A stretch of 64,000 bases of DNA from assembly GCF_000482245.1 (NCBI RefSeq), contig NZ_AWNH01000012.1, positions 62,001 to 126,000 of the forward strand, given 5' to 3'. Below are positions 1-7,983 of this stretch, in pieces (the first letter of the stretch is position 1; each line of letters begins with the position of its first letter). The translations under genes were made by a program, and so were the position numbers. Origin of the DNA: Leptolyngbya sp. Heron Island J. GTDB lineage: Bacteria; Cyanobacteriota; Cyanobacteriia; Phormidesmidales; Phormidesmidaceae. The notes beneath the pieces are model-generated. The model was not told where the DNA came from, searched no databases, and saw nothing but the letters and a program-made list of their open reading frames with translations.

Positions 1-2
1 TT

Positions 3-254
3 GAGGGCCAAGGCTGCCTAAAAGCGGGCTCTGAAGAATGTGATTTTGAGTGTCCGTTCTCGATGGAAATGGTTCAGCCGTTTTTTGATGATTCTGAGCC
101 TAGCGGGCTCCTGTTGAAAATTCCTGTGTTCCTTCGCAGATGGTGGAGCGATGTCAAGTTTTATCAGCGGCACATGAGCGAAGACTACCAGGCCCATGCG
201 TATTGGGTGCGTTATGCCTGGGGGCTAGAGAGTGAAGAGGATTGTCCATTTTGA
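3..254 (+). CDS. hypothetical protein of the integrative element, 5' end outside the window
   Basis: The reading frame is open from base 3, so the gene probably begins before the window. The first ATG inside the window is at 63 and would give 63 residues. The visible part has 83 codons, is rich in Trp, Tyr and acidic residues, and has Cys residues in two similar EECPF/EEDCPF-like phrases, one before the ATG at 63 and one at the extreme C-terminus. It ends 11 bases before the next start, in the same direction as the following seven small genes, so it probably belongs to that operon. I do not recognise a family. It could be a small zinc-binding or structural phage protein, but nothing proves this. 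Confidence 0.5.
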   Translation, partial: EGQGCLKAGSEECDFECPFSMEMVQPFFDDSEPSGLLLKIPVFLRRWWSDVKFYQRHMSEDYQAHAYWVRYAWGLESEEDCPF

Positions 255-264
255 GGAAAGAGTG

Positions 265-975
265 ATGAGTGAAACAGCAACAGCAACCAAACCCAAAGAA
301 CGCCCTATTCTGTTCAGTGGCCCTATGGTGCGGGCGATTCTTGAAGGGCGGAAGACGGTGACTCGGCGGGTACCTTCGACAGAAGTTTGCGTCAATCATG
401 ACGAGCATCACCCGTATGCCATTAGGGATAAAAAAGCCCTATGGCACACCTACAAGACGCTTGACGAATTCGTCGAACGACGTAGCCCACATGGAAGTCC
501 AGGAAACGTTCTATGGGTTCGCGAGACTTGGCGTCCATGCTGGTGGGATGAAGATTTTGTTGATGTCAGGTTGGAATATAAAGCCGATGGCGAAAAGCGT
601 GATGTATCGCCTAGCTACGAGGTGTGGAACCCAACATCGCTAGAGAATTTGCACATCGCTGTATCTAACCAGTCTTGGGTGGGCGATGACTGGAAGCCAG
701 AGAATGTTAAATGGCGACCCAGTATCTTTATGCCCCGCGCAGCGTGTCGGTTGAAACTGCGTATCACTGACGTACGGATGGAGCGCTTGCATGAGATCAC
801 AGCCGCCCAGTGCATCGCTGAAGGGATCGAGATCGAGCGAAGTATTAACACGGCCTGTGGAGAGGCCGAGGCTTTTAACAAGTTTATAGAGCTGTGGGAC
901 GGCATCAACTCTGCTCGGGGATATTCGTTCGAGTCAAACCCGTACGTGTGGGTTGTTGAGTTTGAACGCCTCTGA
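265..975 (+). CDS. phage-type ASCH-like/morphogenetic protein
   Basis: 236-residue protein. After a Lys/Thr-rich leader it carries the phrase PILFSGPMVRAILEGRKTVT followed by RR, and then WVRETW near residue 90. This combination is typical of phage and prophage proteins related to the ASCH fold, often labelled morphogenetic protein in phage genomes; ASCH domains are thought to bind RNA or modified nucleotides. The start at ATG 265 is preferred over an upstream ATG at 232 because GAGGAAAGAG sits just upstream and the upstream start would overlap the previous gene. The C-terminus (NPYVWVVEFERL) is also typical of this family. The exact biochemical role is unknown. Confidence 0.65.
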   Translation: MSETATATKPKERPILFSGPMVRAILEGRKTVTRRVPSTEVCVNHDEHHPYAIRDKKALWHTYKTLDEFVERRSPHGSPGNVLWVRETWRPCWWDEDFVDVRLEYKADGEKRDVSPSYEVWNPTSLENLHIAVSNQSWVGDDWKPENVKWRPSIFMPRAACRLKLRITDVRMERLHEITAAQCIAEGIEIERSINTACGEAEAFNKFIELWDGINSARGYSFESNPYVWVVEFERL

Positions 976-1014
976 TTACACCACCCACTAGAACCCCAAC
1001 CAAAGGAGGAAGGA

Positions 1015-1251
1015 GTGAACGAACAATTTAGCGCTGACGATCTTGATTTTAGCTTTCTAGAAAACATCTGCCAGCTTTTTCAAATTGCATCAGGAGAACA
1101 TGGCGAAAACGTTGGAGTTTTCACGATTCATCAGGGTAACGAGCAAGAAGGATTTACCAAGGGATACATCATTGCGGTTGATCCAAGAAATCTTAGGAGA
1201 TCAACGCAGCTGCAATTAGAAGCACTGATAGCAAGACTTACGGAGGAATAA
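1015..1251 (+). CDS. hypothetical small element protein
   Basis: 78-residue protein starting with GTG at 1015 directly behind a near-perfect ribosome binding site (AGGAGGAAGGA). It ends 3 bases before the next gene. The sequence is soluble and mildly acidic, with no membrane segment and no motif I recognise; the middle contains a beta-rich stretch (NVGVFTIHQG) and the end a helical stretch (LQLEALIARLTEE). The strong binding site and tight spacing make it a real gene of the element's operon, but no function can be assigned. Confidence 0.6.
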   Translation: MNEQFSADDLDFSFLENICQLFQIASGEHGENVGVFTIHQGNEQEGFTKGYIIAVDPRNLRRSTQLQLEALIARLTEE

Positions 1252-1254
1252 ATC

Positions 1255-1623
1255 ATGACAGCAACACTAACCACCGACACAGCCTCAGGGCAATTCGTCC
1301 ATCTCGAGTTAGAAGAGAAAGTTGAATTAAAGTACAGCCGAGCGCCGGTCACCCTCTCGATGCATGAGTTAATCCGAGATTGGTCTGAAGGGCTGATCAA
1401 CGACGATGCTTACATTCGATTCGCCTTAAAGATTGAGCGAGTCGGCCAAGAAGGCTTGGAAGAATTCGACGTAACTAAGTTCTGTGAGGACTGGGAGGGC
1501 TATACAAATAGCGACAAACCCAAGCGGCTTAAAGAGGCGAAGGTGACTGGATACATCCAAAAGTTGCAACAGAAAGGTGCGGCAACGGTCGAGATCAAGA
1601 TGCAGTTGAGCTTGGATATTTAG
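1255..1623 (+). CDS. hypothetical element protein
   Basis: 122-residue protein that follows the previous gene by 3 bases, with a GGAGGAAT ribosome binding site inside the end of that gene. It is acidic (many Glu/Asp), soluble and without recognisable motifs. The middle contains a hydrophobic/aromatic stretch (DDAYIRFALKIERVG) and the end a Lys-rich helix. Its position between an ASCH-like gene and a methyltransferase gene suggests an accessory gene of a cyanophage-derived element. No function can be named. Confidence 0.55.
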   Translation: MTATLTTDTASGQFVHLELEEKVELKYSRAPVTLSMHELIRDWSEGLINDDAYIRFALKIERVGQEGLEEFDVTKFCEDWEGYTNSDKPKRLKEAKVTGYIQKLQQKGAATVEIKMQLSLDI

Positions 1624-1706
1624 TTATGCCACTTAAAGACAGCCTGAAGGTCGGCCCATGGCCAGGCGGAGCACCATTTTTGTCTGAGATAGAAGGAGAG
1701 CAAGCA

Positions 1707-2171
1707 ATGCCTGATAACACGATTACACCCAACCCTAACCCCCTCACCCCAGCTCAATTGCGGGAGGCCCTGGATCGGTGGGCGGAGGAGCAGCCAGGCG
1801 TGATCCGGTTTGACCATGAGGATGGCTTGCAGCCTGGATGGGAAGCTCAGATCTGGTCTCCCCGATGCGATATCCAGTCAACAGACCGCTCTGGTTACCA
1901 CTGGGAATTTATTGCGTCCCAGCTTGAGAACGGCGGAGCGATCACGTTTGATGTCAAAGACTGGATGCTGTTGCTCTCACTAGCGATTCAGCATCAGTAC
2001 GCCCCATGGCTGCGATTAGTGGCAGAGCTGGATTGCACCGGGGCTAAGGCAGCGCGGATGGTGTTAGAGGCGATGAATGAGTCTATCTCTGGCCCTGGCA
2101 AAGACCTAACCCAGATCATGGGGCAGGTGCAGCGGGATTTGGCGGGAAGAGTGAGGATTGAGGAGGGGTGA
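1707..2171 (+). CDS. hypothetical element protein, translationally coupled to the methyltransferase
   Basis: 154-residue protein. The frame is open from an ATG at 1626, but the start at 1707 is chosen because GAAGGAGAG lies just before it. The N-terminus is Pro/Asn-rich (NTITPNPNPLTPAQL) and is followed by a helix beginning REALDRWAEEQPGV. The stop overlaps the start of the methyltransferase as TGATG, so the two are probably translationally coupled. It has no membrane segment and no motif I recognise. It is likely a phage accessory protein. Confidence 0.55.
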   Translation: MPDNTITPNPNPLTPAQLREALDRWAEEQPGVIRFDHEDGLQPGWEAQIWSPRCDIQSTDRSGYHWEFIASQLENGGAITFDVKDWMLLLSLAIQHQYAPWLRLVAELDCTGAKAARMVLEAMNESISGPGKDLTQIMGQVQRDLAGRVRIEEG

Positions 2172-3286
2172 TGGTTTTATTTCAAGGTGAGCAGATCAGT
2201 CAAATTATCCAAGGCGATTGCCTGAATATTCTCCCCCAGCTTCCCGAGAAGCATTTCAATTGCTGCGTGACATCCCCGCCATACTTTGGCCTGCGTGATT
2301 ACGATGTCAACGGGAGTGATTGGCCAGAGATGTCTTATCAGCCTATGCCAGGATTGCCAGAGATGATTATTCCCCCATGGCATGGTTGCCTTGGGCAAGA
2401 GCCCACCCCAGAGATGTTCACCGCTCATCTTGTCCATGTATTTCGTGCTGTTTGGCGAGTACTTCGGGATGACGGGTGTCTATGGCTGAACCTGGGTGAC
2501 TCTTACGCATCTAAATGGGCTGTATCTCGCCGCAACGTGGTGGGCAACGACAGCTTAGAGGATGGGAAAAGACAAAACCGTCCTGATCGGCTCACTAATG
2601 GGCTCAAAGAGAAAGACTTGATCGGGATTCCATGGCGGGTGGCGATGGCATTACAGGCGGATGGGTGGCACCTCAGGCAAGATGTAATCTGGCAAAAGGT
2701 GAACCCCCTCCCAGAAAGCGTTAAAGACCGCTGTACCAAAGCTCATGAGTATCTGTTTCTGCTAACTAAGCAACCCCGTTATGCCTTTGACCATGAGGCG
2801 ATTAAGGAACCTGCGATCGCGGGCTATAACGGTTCAACTTTTACCGGCGGCAAAACATTGGCGGCCGCCGAGCATTTAAATCCAGTTGGTCGCAGGCCTC
2901 GAGTTTTTGATAATCGTAAAGAACTAAGAACCGACACCGAATCACGACACAGATCTTCTATCCCCGGTGGTCAGTCGTTACAGTCGAACCCCAATGGCCT
3001 CAAGAATAAACGCTCTGTATGGCCTATAGCTTCCGAGCCCTGCAAAGAGGCGCACTATGCGGTGATGCCCAGTGCTTTGATCGAGCCCTGTATTCTGGCG
3101 AGTGCTCCTATTGAGGGCTATGTTCTCGATCCGTTTGGGGGAGCGGGGACAACTGGGATGGCATGCAAACGCCATCGGCGCAATTACACGCTGATCGAAC
3201 TCAGTCCAGAGAATTGCGCGATCGCTCGGCGGCGCATTGATAAAGAGCCATGGCCACAGTTGAATTTGTTGGAGGCAGCCGCGTGA
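2171..3286 (+). CDS. DNA (amino) methyltransferase, beta-class, TSPPY type
   Basis: 371-residue AdoMet-dependent DNA methyltransferase that methylates an exocyclic amino group of adenine N6 or cytosine N4. The catalytic motif IV TSPPYFGLRDY lies near residue 30 and the AdoMet-binding motif I DPFGGAGTTG near residue 320. The order catalytic-then-AdoMet is the permuted beta class. A variable region of about 250 residues between them would hold target recognition. TSPPY is more common in N4-cytosine enzymes, but that is not decisive. No endonuclease gene lies next to it, so it looks like an orphan enzyme of the element that protects or regulates its DNA. ATG 2171 overlaps the previous stop; a GTG at 2168 is an alternative. 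Confidence 0.88.
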   Translation: MVLFQGEQISQIIQGDCLNILPQLPEKHFNCCVTSPPYFGLRDYDVNGSDWPEMSYQPMPGLPEMIIPPWHGCLGQEPTPEMFTAHLVHVFRAVWRVLRDDGCLWLNLGDSYASKWAVSRRNVVGNDSLEDGKRQNRPDRLTNGLKEKDLIGIPWRVAMALQADGWHLRQDVIWQKVNPLPESVKDRCTKAHEYLFLLTKQPRYAFDHEAIKEPAIAGYNGSTFTGGKTLAAAEHLNPVGRRPRVFDNRKELRTDTESRHRSSIPGGQSLQSNPNGLKNKRSVWPIASEPCKEAHYAVMPSALIEPCILASAPIEGYVLDPFGGAGTTGMACKRHRRNYTLIELSPENCAIARRRIDKEPWPQLNLLEAAA

Positions 3287-3471
3287 CAGCTATTTTTATA
3301 TTCCTCGGAGTCACCACCGGCACTACCTACCTGGCCCTGCGTTTGCTCGGTACCCACTTCGATCGCCAGTCGGAGCGGGCGCGGCGGGGTGAAATCGAGC
3401 TGGTGAACCCGGATAAGGCGGGGGAAGTGTTGGGGCCGGTTGAGGTGAAGGAGCGGGAGGTGGAGGAGTGA
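3283..3471 (+). CDS. small single-pass membrane protein
   Basis: 62-residue protein. The GTG start at 3283 overlaps the methyltransferase stop as GTGA and has GGAGG about 7 bases upstream; an ATG at 3250 is further inside the previous gene and lacks such a site. The N-terminal 22 residues are a hydrophobic transmembrane segment (TAIFIFLGVTTGTTYLALRL), followed by a charged Arg/Glu-rich tail. It overlaps the next gene by one base (TGATG). It may be a holin-like or superinfection-type small phage protein, but this is only a guess from size and topology. Confidence 0.55.
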   Translation: MTAIFIFLGVTTGTTYLALRLLGTHFDRQSERARRGEIELVNPDKAGEVLGPVEVKEREVEE

Positions 3472-3782
3472 TGAATCAACAATCTGATTTCGCCAAACAG
3501 CTAGACCAAATAATCTTTGCTATAGCTACTTTGCAAAAAGAGAATAGACAGCTGCGAGCAGATTTGCTAAATGCACCAACGACAGGTTGGGTTGATCCTC
3601 TTCGTGCAGGCGTAGCCCTTGGTTTCTCTGGTAAAGACGTCACGATAGTCAAAAAAATGCATCAACTCAGAAAAACTGGTGCATTTAACAAATACGGGAC
3701 GCACTACCGAACAATTGGCGCTGATTATCAGTACCACATTGAAAATTGCAACAAAGCATTAAATAAGGGTAAGGCTGCGTGA
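3471..3782 (+). CDS. excisionase-like DNA-binding protein
   Basis: 103-residue protein overlapping the previous stop by one base. The N-terminal 35 residues look like a short coiled coil (QLDQIIFAIATLQKENRQLR). The rest resembles a compact winged-helix excisionase fold: a GWVDPLRAGVALGFS helix, a turn, then a basic segment with LRKTGAF and a YRTIG wing. It lies directly in front of the convergent integrase, where excision factors are usually found. The family call is inference from pattern and position. It may instead be a small transcription factor. Confidence 0.5.
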   Translation: MNQQSDFAKQLDQIIFAIATLQKENRQLRADLLNAPTTGWVDPLRAGVALGFSGKDVTIVKKMHQLRKTGAFNKYGTHYRTIGADYQYHIENCNKALNKGKAA

Positions 3783-3834
3783 CGCACTCCCACCGCTAAG
3801 GACAAGCCTATAGCGTGGGATGAGGGCCGAATAG

Positions 3835-4998
3835 TTAAATATCGAGTTCTAGCCAAATATCCTCAGACTGAGTGCGATTGATCCACTTGCTGTAGATATC
3901 CCGGAATGTGACGATGCTATGCCCCATCCATTTGCTAGAAACAGCATCAGGCAACCCAGCTCGAATACATCTGATCGCATAAGCATGGCGCAAAGAGTAG
4001 GGTTTCCATTTGGGCCTTTCGCTAATCACTTCTTGATCAATAATGCGATCGCACTGCCTCCAAAAAGCGCGAGCTGATTTCTCGCCATGACGGATTTGAG
4101 ACACTGTTAGCTCAGGTAAATTTGGTTTATCTAATTTGAATAGTTCTACCCAATAGGAAGGCATGGGATACACTTCACGGCTCCCCGTTTTTCCAGCGGC
4201 CACCAAGCATACCGGGAAAGTCCTACCCTGCTTTGTACGATACTCCAAGGACGAATTCCAAACCTCGTGATTTCGTAGGCCATAGGTTGCCATCATGCAA
4301 AAGACATATCGCCATTTGGGGTTTATTAATTTAGGTAGTAGCGCCTCAATTTCTTCATCCGCAGGAATTATTTTTTGGTTTTTAGGTTTTTTAGGACTAT
4401 AAGTACCTTGATATGGCTTAAGGCATTCATCAACCCTATCTAATCCACAAAATTTAGCAAAATGCCTAAGTTCAGTGACGACGTATCGCGCCTGAGCTGT
4501 TTGGGGTGTAAGAGCCTGCGCGATCGCCTCAAAGTCAGCTAAAGACAGTGGTCTTTCTACATTCAGCTTGAGCAACCCCCGGTCTAAAAAACGACGTCGC
4601 CATAACGCTTCAAGCTCGTCAGGTCCATACTTTTCTCGGTTCAACCGATGTTCAAACACTTCAACTTTATAAGCCTTAAGTTGGTCAGCGCCTGACTTTT
4701 CGGACACGGGTGCTCTGGGCTTCCACCAATCATTCCAGTCAAAGCTTTGATTGATGAGCTGAGTACCCAAGAGCCTAGCTTGTGTTTCTGCTCGCCTTAA
4801 TCCGGGCAAACTGATCGGGTACCCTAGCGAAATTCGCTGCTGATGAGCCTTGGCTTTTTTGCTACCTGGCTTTGGGGGTAGTGTAGCGGTGAGGTACAAG
4901 TAGTTTCGCTTACCTCTAGTTTCTAGAGCGACCCTGAAGCCATCCATTTTTAGCCGCAGGTTGATTTCTGAAATTTTGTCACTCCGTGCCTTATCCAT
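3835..4998 (-). CDS. int: tyrosine recombinase / phage integrase
   Basis: 387-residue site-specific recombinase. The catalytic set is visible: Arg I in CMMATYGLRNHEVW, the box II motif SLRHAYAIRC (His-x-x-Arg), a later His in WMGHS and the Tyr nucleophile in FRDIYSKW. The N-terminal half has the Lys/Arg-rich arm-binding and core-binding regions. It is full length for phage and integrative-element integrases. It converges on the small-gene operon, and its 5' end faces the host gene at 5226, so the attachment site probably lies in 5000-5225. No tRNA gene is seen there. Confidence 0.9.
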   Translation of the reverse strand: MDKARSDKISEINLRLKMDGFRVALETRGKRNYLYLTATLPPKPGSKKAKAHQQRISLGYPISLPGLRRAETQARLLGTQLINQSFDWNDWWKPRAPVSEKSGADQLKAYKVEVFEHRLNREKYGPDELEALWRRRFLDRGLLKLNVERPLSLADFEAIAQALTPQTAQARYVVTELRHFAKFCGLDRVDECLKPYQGTYSPKKPKNQKIIPADEEIEALLPKLINPKWRYVFCMMATYGLRNHEVWNSSLEYRTKQGRTFPVCLVAAGKTGSREVYPMPSYWVELFKLDKPNLPELTVSQIRHGEKSARAFWRQCDRIIDQEVISERPKWKPYSLRHAYAIRCIRAGLPDAVSSKWMGHSIVTFRDIYSKWINRTQSEDIWLELDI

Positions 4999-5225
4999 GG
5001 CTTAAAATCAGTCTTAATCTCGCCAGATTTCTCTAGATTAAGATAGCATTAGCAAAATTGAAGTACTGGCAATTCAAGGTAAAACACCACAAAACTCAAG
5101 TCTTGCAAGGTTTATTAAGCGAAATTGGTCGGGTTTTGTGATGATCGGGAATCCTTGGTAGGTACATTTACACTTAAACTGGTGTGCCTGTACCTCTATT
5201 TGACTACCTACTTTAAAGAGATCCA
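4999..5225. other. intergenic region, likely attachment-site side of the element
   Basis: 227 bases between the integrase start and the CHASE2 gene. It contains AT-rich promoter-like sequence for both divergent genes. There is no tRNA and no long perfect repeat that I can pair inside the window, because the partner attachment site would lie outside it. CTACTTTAAAGAG just before 5226 may serve as the ribosome binding region of the next gene. Confidence 0.4.
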
Positions 5226-7757
5226 TTGCGCTTTGGTCGCTCTTACCGTCGTTACCTAGGTTACGTACAGCTGTTGCTATGGCGACAGCTACAGAAATAT
5301 GGCTACATATTGATTGCTTTGGGGATTGCGCTTGCTGTCATCGGTGTTCGACAGCTGGGGGGACTTGAAACCCTAGAATTAAATATGTTTGACAGCCAAG
5401 TTCGTTACTATGCAGCGGAGTCAGGTCTGCCTGAGGTGGTCGTTGTCGGGATTACTGAGGCGGATATTCGTCACTCTAATCAATGGCCCCTCAGTGATCA
5501 AACAGTGGCTGAACTGTTAGAGCATTTACAGGGGTATCAGCCGGCAGCAATTGGACTCGATCTTTATCGAAACATCGAACATCCTCCTGGACGTCAGCGT
5601 TTGCTCGAACAACTAACCGCTGACAATGTCTATGTCATTTATGATGTTGGGTTGGATGTAACTCGTGACAACCTGGCCCCTGAGGAGGTACCTGCTGAGC
5701 GTTGGGGATTTGCTGATTTTGTGGCCGATACGGATGGAGTCATCCGCCGCAACTTTATGTTTGCATCAGTCGAACCCGATGAGTTTTACTCCCTCGGCCT
5801 CCGGTTAAGTTTACATGTGCTGAAACGTCGCTATGGCCCGCATGTTTTTGCCAAGGGGTGGGATGGGCTGACGATTGCCAATACCTTTTTTCCAAGAGTG
5901 ATTCCGACGACAGGGGGCTATCACGATGCTGATACAACCGGATATCAGGTGATGTTGCAATATCAGACTCGTAATGAGGCTATTCGACAGGTATCTCTAA
6001 GGGATGTACTGAACGATGAGGTGAATCCAGATTGGTTCAAGCATAAGGTTGTTTTGATTGGGACGGTGGCTTCTAGTATTAATGACCTCTTTGTTACTCC
6101 CCTAAATACCCAAATCACGGCAGATGTGAAAACACCTGGAGTACTGATGCATGCCCGAGCTGTCAGCCAAATTTTGTCGGTGGTTGAAGGGAAGTATGGT
6201 CTGATATGGAGCTGGACCCAATGGCAGGAAATCCTTTGGATTGGGAGTTGGTGCTTAATTGGGGGAGCGTTGGTTTGGTACATGCAGCGGTTGATGGTGC
6301 TGACATTGTGTAGCGCGATCGCACTCTCAATCTTAATCGGCATCGGGTGGGGGCTATTTTTCTATGGTGGTTGGATTCCTGTTATCCCTGCTGCCTTAGG
6401 CTTTGCCATTACCTTCAGCAGCACGATTGCCTACCAAGTTTGCGATCGCACCTTTTACGATTCACTGACTAGCTTACCGAATCGCCTATCTAGCCTGAGA
6501 TATCTACAGCGATGCTTAGATCAGCGGCCTGATTCTGCCCCTCTGGTGGCGCTGCTTCTGATCGATCTAGATTTATTCAAATCAGTGAACGAAAGTTTAG
6601 GCGTCACGGTTGCCGATCAACTGTTGAAAATTGTGGCCGAGCGGCTGGTACAGCATCTACCTACCGCCTCAGTCGCTCGGGTTGGTAGTGACCAGTTTGC
6701 CGCCATTGTGCCAGCGGTTACCCATACCCAAGCTGCCATTTCCACCACTGTCCATCTGCAGAAACGCCTGATGGACTCGATTCATATTAACGGTCAGTTA
6801 GTTAGCACAACCATCAGCATTGGTATAGCGCTACATCAAAAAGGATGGGGGTATCGGGCCCATGAACTTTTGCAAGATGCCCATCGAGCGCTAGCAAAAG
6901 CTAAAAATTTAGGACGCGATCGCCATGAAGTATTCAATGAGAACATGCGCGTCAAATCAGTATCGCAGTTTCAATTAGAAATGGACCTGCGTCATGCCAA
7001 AGACGATCAACAATTTCAGCTGTATTACCAGCCAATTATTGACTTAACCTTAGGGGAAATAGCCGGTTTCGAAGCCTTGATCCGCTGGCATCATCCTGAG
7101 CGTGGTATGGTCCCACCCAATGATTTTATCGGTATTGCCGAAGACACCGGTATAATTCTGTCCATGGGAGAGTGGATACTCCATGAAGCCTGCCGTCAAA
7201 TTCAACAGTGGCAACAACGCTTTCCAAAACCCAGGCCTTTGTTTATCGGTGTCAATCTCTCAAGTCGTCAGTTTGTGCAACAGGATCTAGCCACGACGAT
7301 TGCCACAATTGTGCAGCAGCATCAAATTGATCCCTGTGGCCTCAAACTGGAGTTGACCGAAAGTGTCGCCATGGAAGATGTCGATGCAGCCATCCAACAG
7401 CTGGTGCGACTGAAGAATAAAGGATTGCAAATTAGTTTGGACGATTTTGGTACCGGCTATTCATCCTTGAGCTATCTTCACCGGTTTCCCATTGATTCGC
7501 TCAAAATTGATAAATCATTTGTTGATCGAATGGAAAGCATTAGTGAACATGCCGATATTGTTGGCACCATCGTTTCGTTAGGTCACCGTCTTCAGCTCGA
7601 TATTATTGCCGAAGGTGTAGAAACGATGGCGCAGGCTCGCCTCCTAAAACAGCTGCAGTGTCAATATGCTCAGGGTTATTTCTTCGCCAAACCCCTACCC
7701 GAGGAGCAAGCTGTTCAGCTACTCATTCAGAATCAACGCTGGCACATCGAGGGTTAG
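5226..7757 (+). CDS. CHASE2 sensor, degenerate GGDEF and EAL domain protein (c-di-GMP phosphodiesterase)
   Basis: 843-residue inner-membrane signalling protein. An N-terminal transmembrane segment (about 25-42) is followed by an extracytoplasmic CHASE2 sensor (about 50-310, with MFDSQVRYY and AIGLDLYRN), three transmembrane helices (about 330-410), a GGDEF domain and an EAL domain. The GGDEF signature is changed to GSDQF (residues 487-491), so diguanylate cyclase activity is probably lost. The EAL domain looks intact: EALIRW from residue 616, ESV, DDFGTGYSSL and EGVET are present, so c-di-GMP hydrolysis is the likely output. The assumed start is TTG 5226; the next ATG lies inside CHASE2, so a rare start is required. 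Confidence 0.9.
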   Translation: MRFGRSYRRYLGYVQLLLWRQLQKYGYILIALGIALAVIGVRQLGGLETLELNMFDSQVRYYAAESGLPEVVVVGITEADIRHSNQWPLSDQTVAELLEHLQGYQPAAIGLDLYRNIEHPPGRQRLLEQLTADNVYVIYDVGLDVTRDNLAPEEVPAERWGFADFVADTDGVIRRNFMFASVEPDEFYSLGLRLSLHVLKRRYGPHVFAKGWDGLTIANTFFPRVIPTTGGYHDADTTGYQVMLQYQTRNEAIRQVSLRDVLNDEVNPDWFKHKVVLIGTVASSINDLFVTPLNTQITADVKTPGVLMHARAVSQILSVVEGKYGLIWSWTQWQEILWIGSWCLIGGALVWYMQRLMVLTLCSAIALSILIGIGWGLFFYGGWIPVIPAALGFAITFSSTIAYQVCDRTFYDSLTSLPNRLSSLRYLQRCLDQRPDSAPLVALLLIDLDLFKSVNESLGVTVADQLLKIVAERLVQHLPTASVARVGSDQFAAIVPAVTHTQAAISTTVHLQKRLMDSIHINGQLVSTTISIGIALHQKGWGYRAHELLQDAHRALAKAKNLGRDRHEVFNENMRVKSVSQFQLEMDLRHAKDDQQFQLYYQPIIDLTLGEIAGFEALIRWHHPERGMVPPNDFIGIAEDTGIILSMGEWILHEACRQIQQWQQRFPKPRPLFIGVNLSSRQFVQQDLATTIATIVQQHQIDPCGLKLELTESVAMEDVDAAIQQLVRLKNKGLQISLDDFGTGYSSLSYLHRFPIDSLKIDKSFVDRMESISEHADIVGTIVSLGHRLQLDIIAEGVETMAQARLLKQLQCQYAQGYFFAKPLPEEQAVQLLIQNQRWHIEG

Positions 7758-7768
7758 ACCCATATAAA

Positions 7769-7785
7769 ATCGCAATTGTTGCGAT
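7769..7785. terminator. small hairpin after the EAL gene
   Basis: ATCGCAA-TTG-TTGCGAT forms a perfect 7-bp stem with a 3-base loop, 12 bases after the stop codon. No T-run follows, so intrinsic termination is uncertain; it may be only an RNA-stabilising hairpin. Confidence 0.35.
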
Positions 7786-7983
7786 GAAGATAGCGCTTCA
7801 AGTTAGTCCAATTTAGTTATAAACTAATCTAGCTAAGTTACTGAGACAGTCTATTATTGCTGGTTTTCATCTCTCTATTTTTTGGTTTGTCATAGCTCTG
7901 CGTAGGCTGACTTGTAGGATGACGATGCTGAATCCTGTTAAACGTGACTGGTTTACAGTAGGTTATATTGAGGTTGTACGTGC

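Larger units (their letters stand above)
1..5200. mobile_element. end of an integrative element or prophage
   Basis: A compact operon of small genes with overlapping stops and starts (ASCH-like protein, DNA methyltransferase, small membrane protein, excisionase-like protein) converges on a tyrosine integrase, after which ordinary chromosomal genes begin. No capsid, portal, terminase or replication gene is visible in the window, so whether it is a full prophage or a smaller element cannot be told. The left end is outside the window and the right boundary is not defined precisely. Confidence 0.65.

Noticed and set aside
5000-5225. tRNA gene as integration target
   Set aside because: No cloverleaf or tRNA-like 3' end can be drawn in this stretch.
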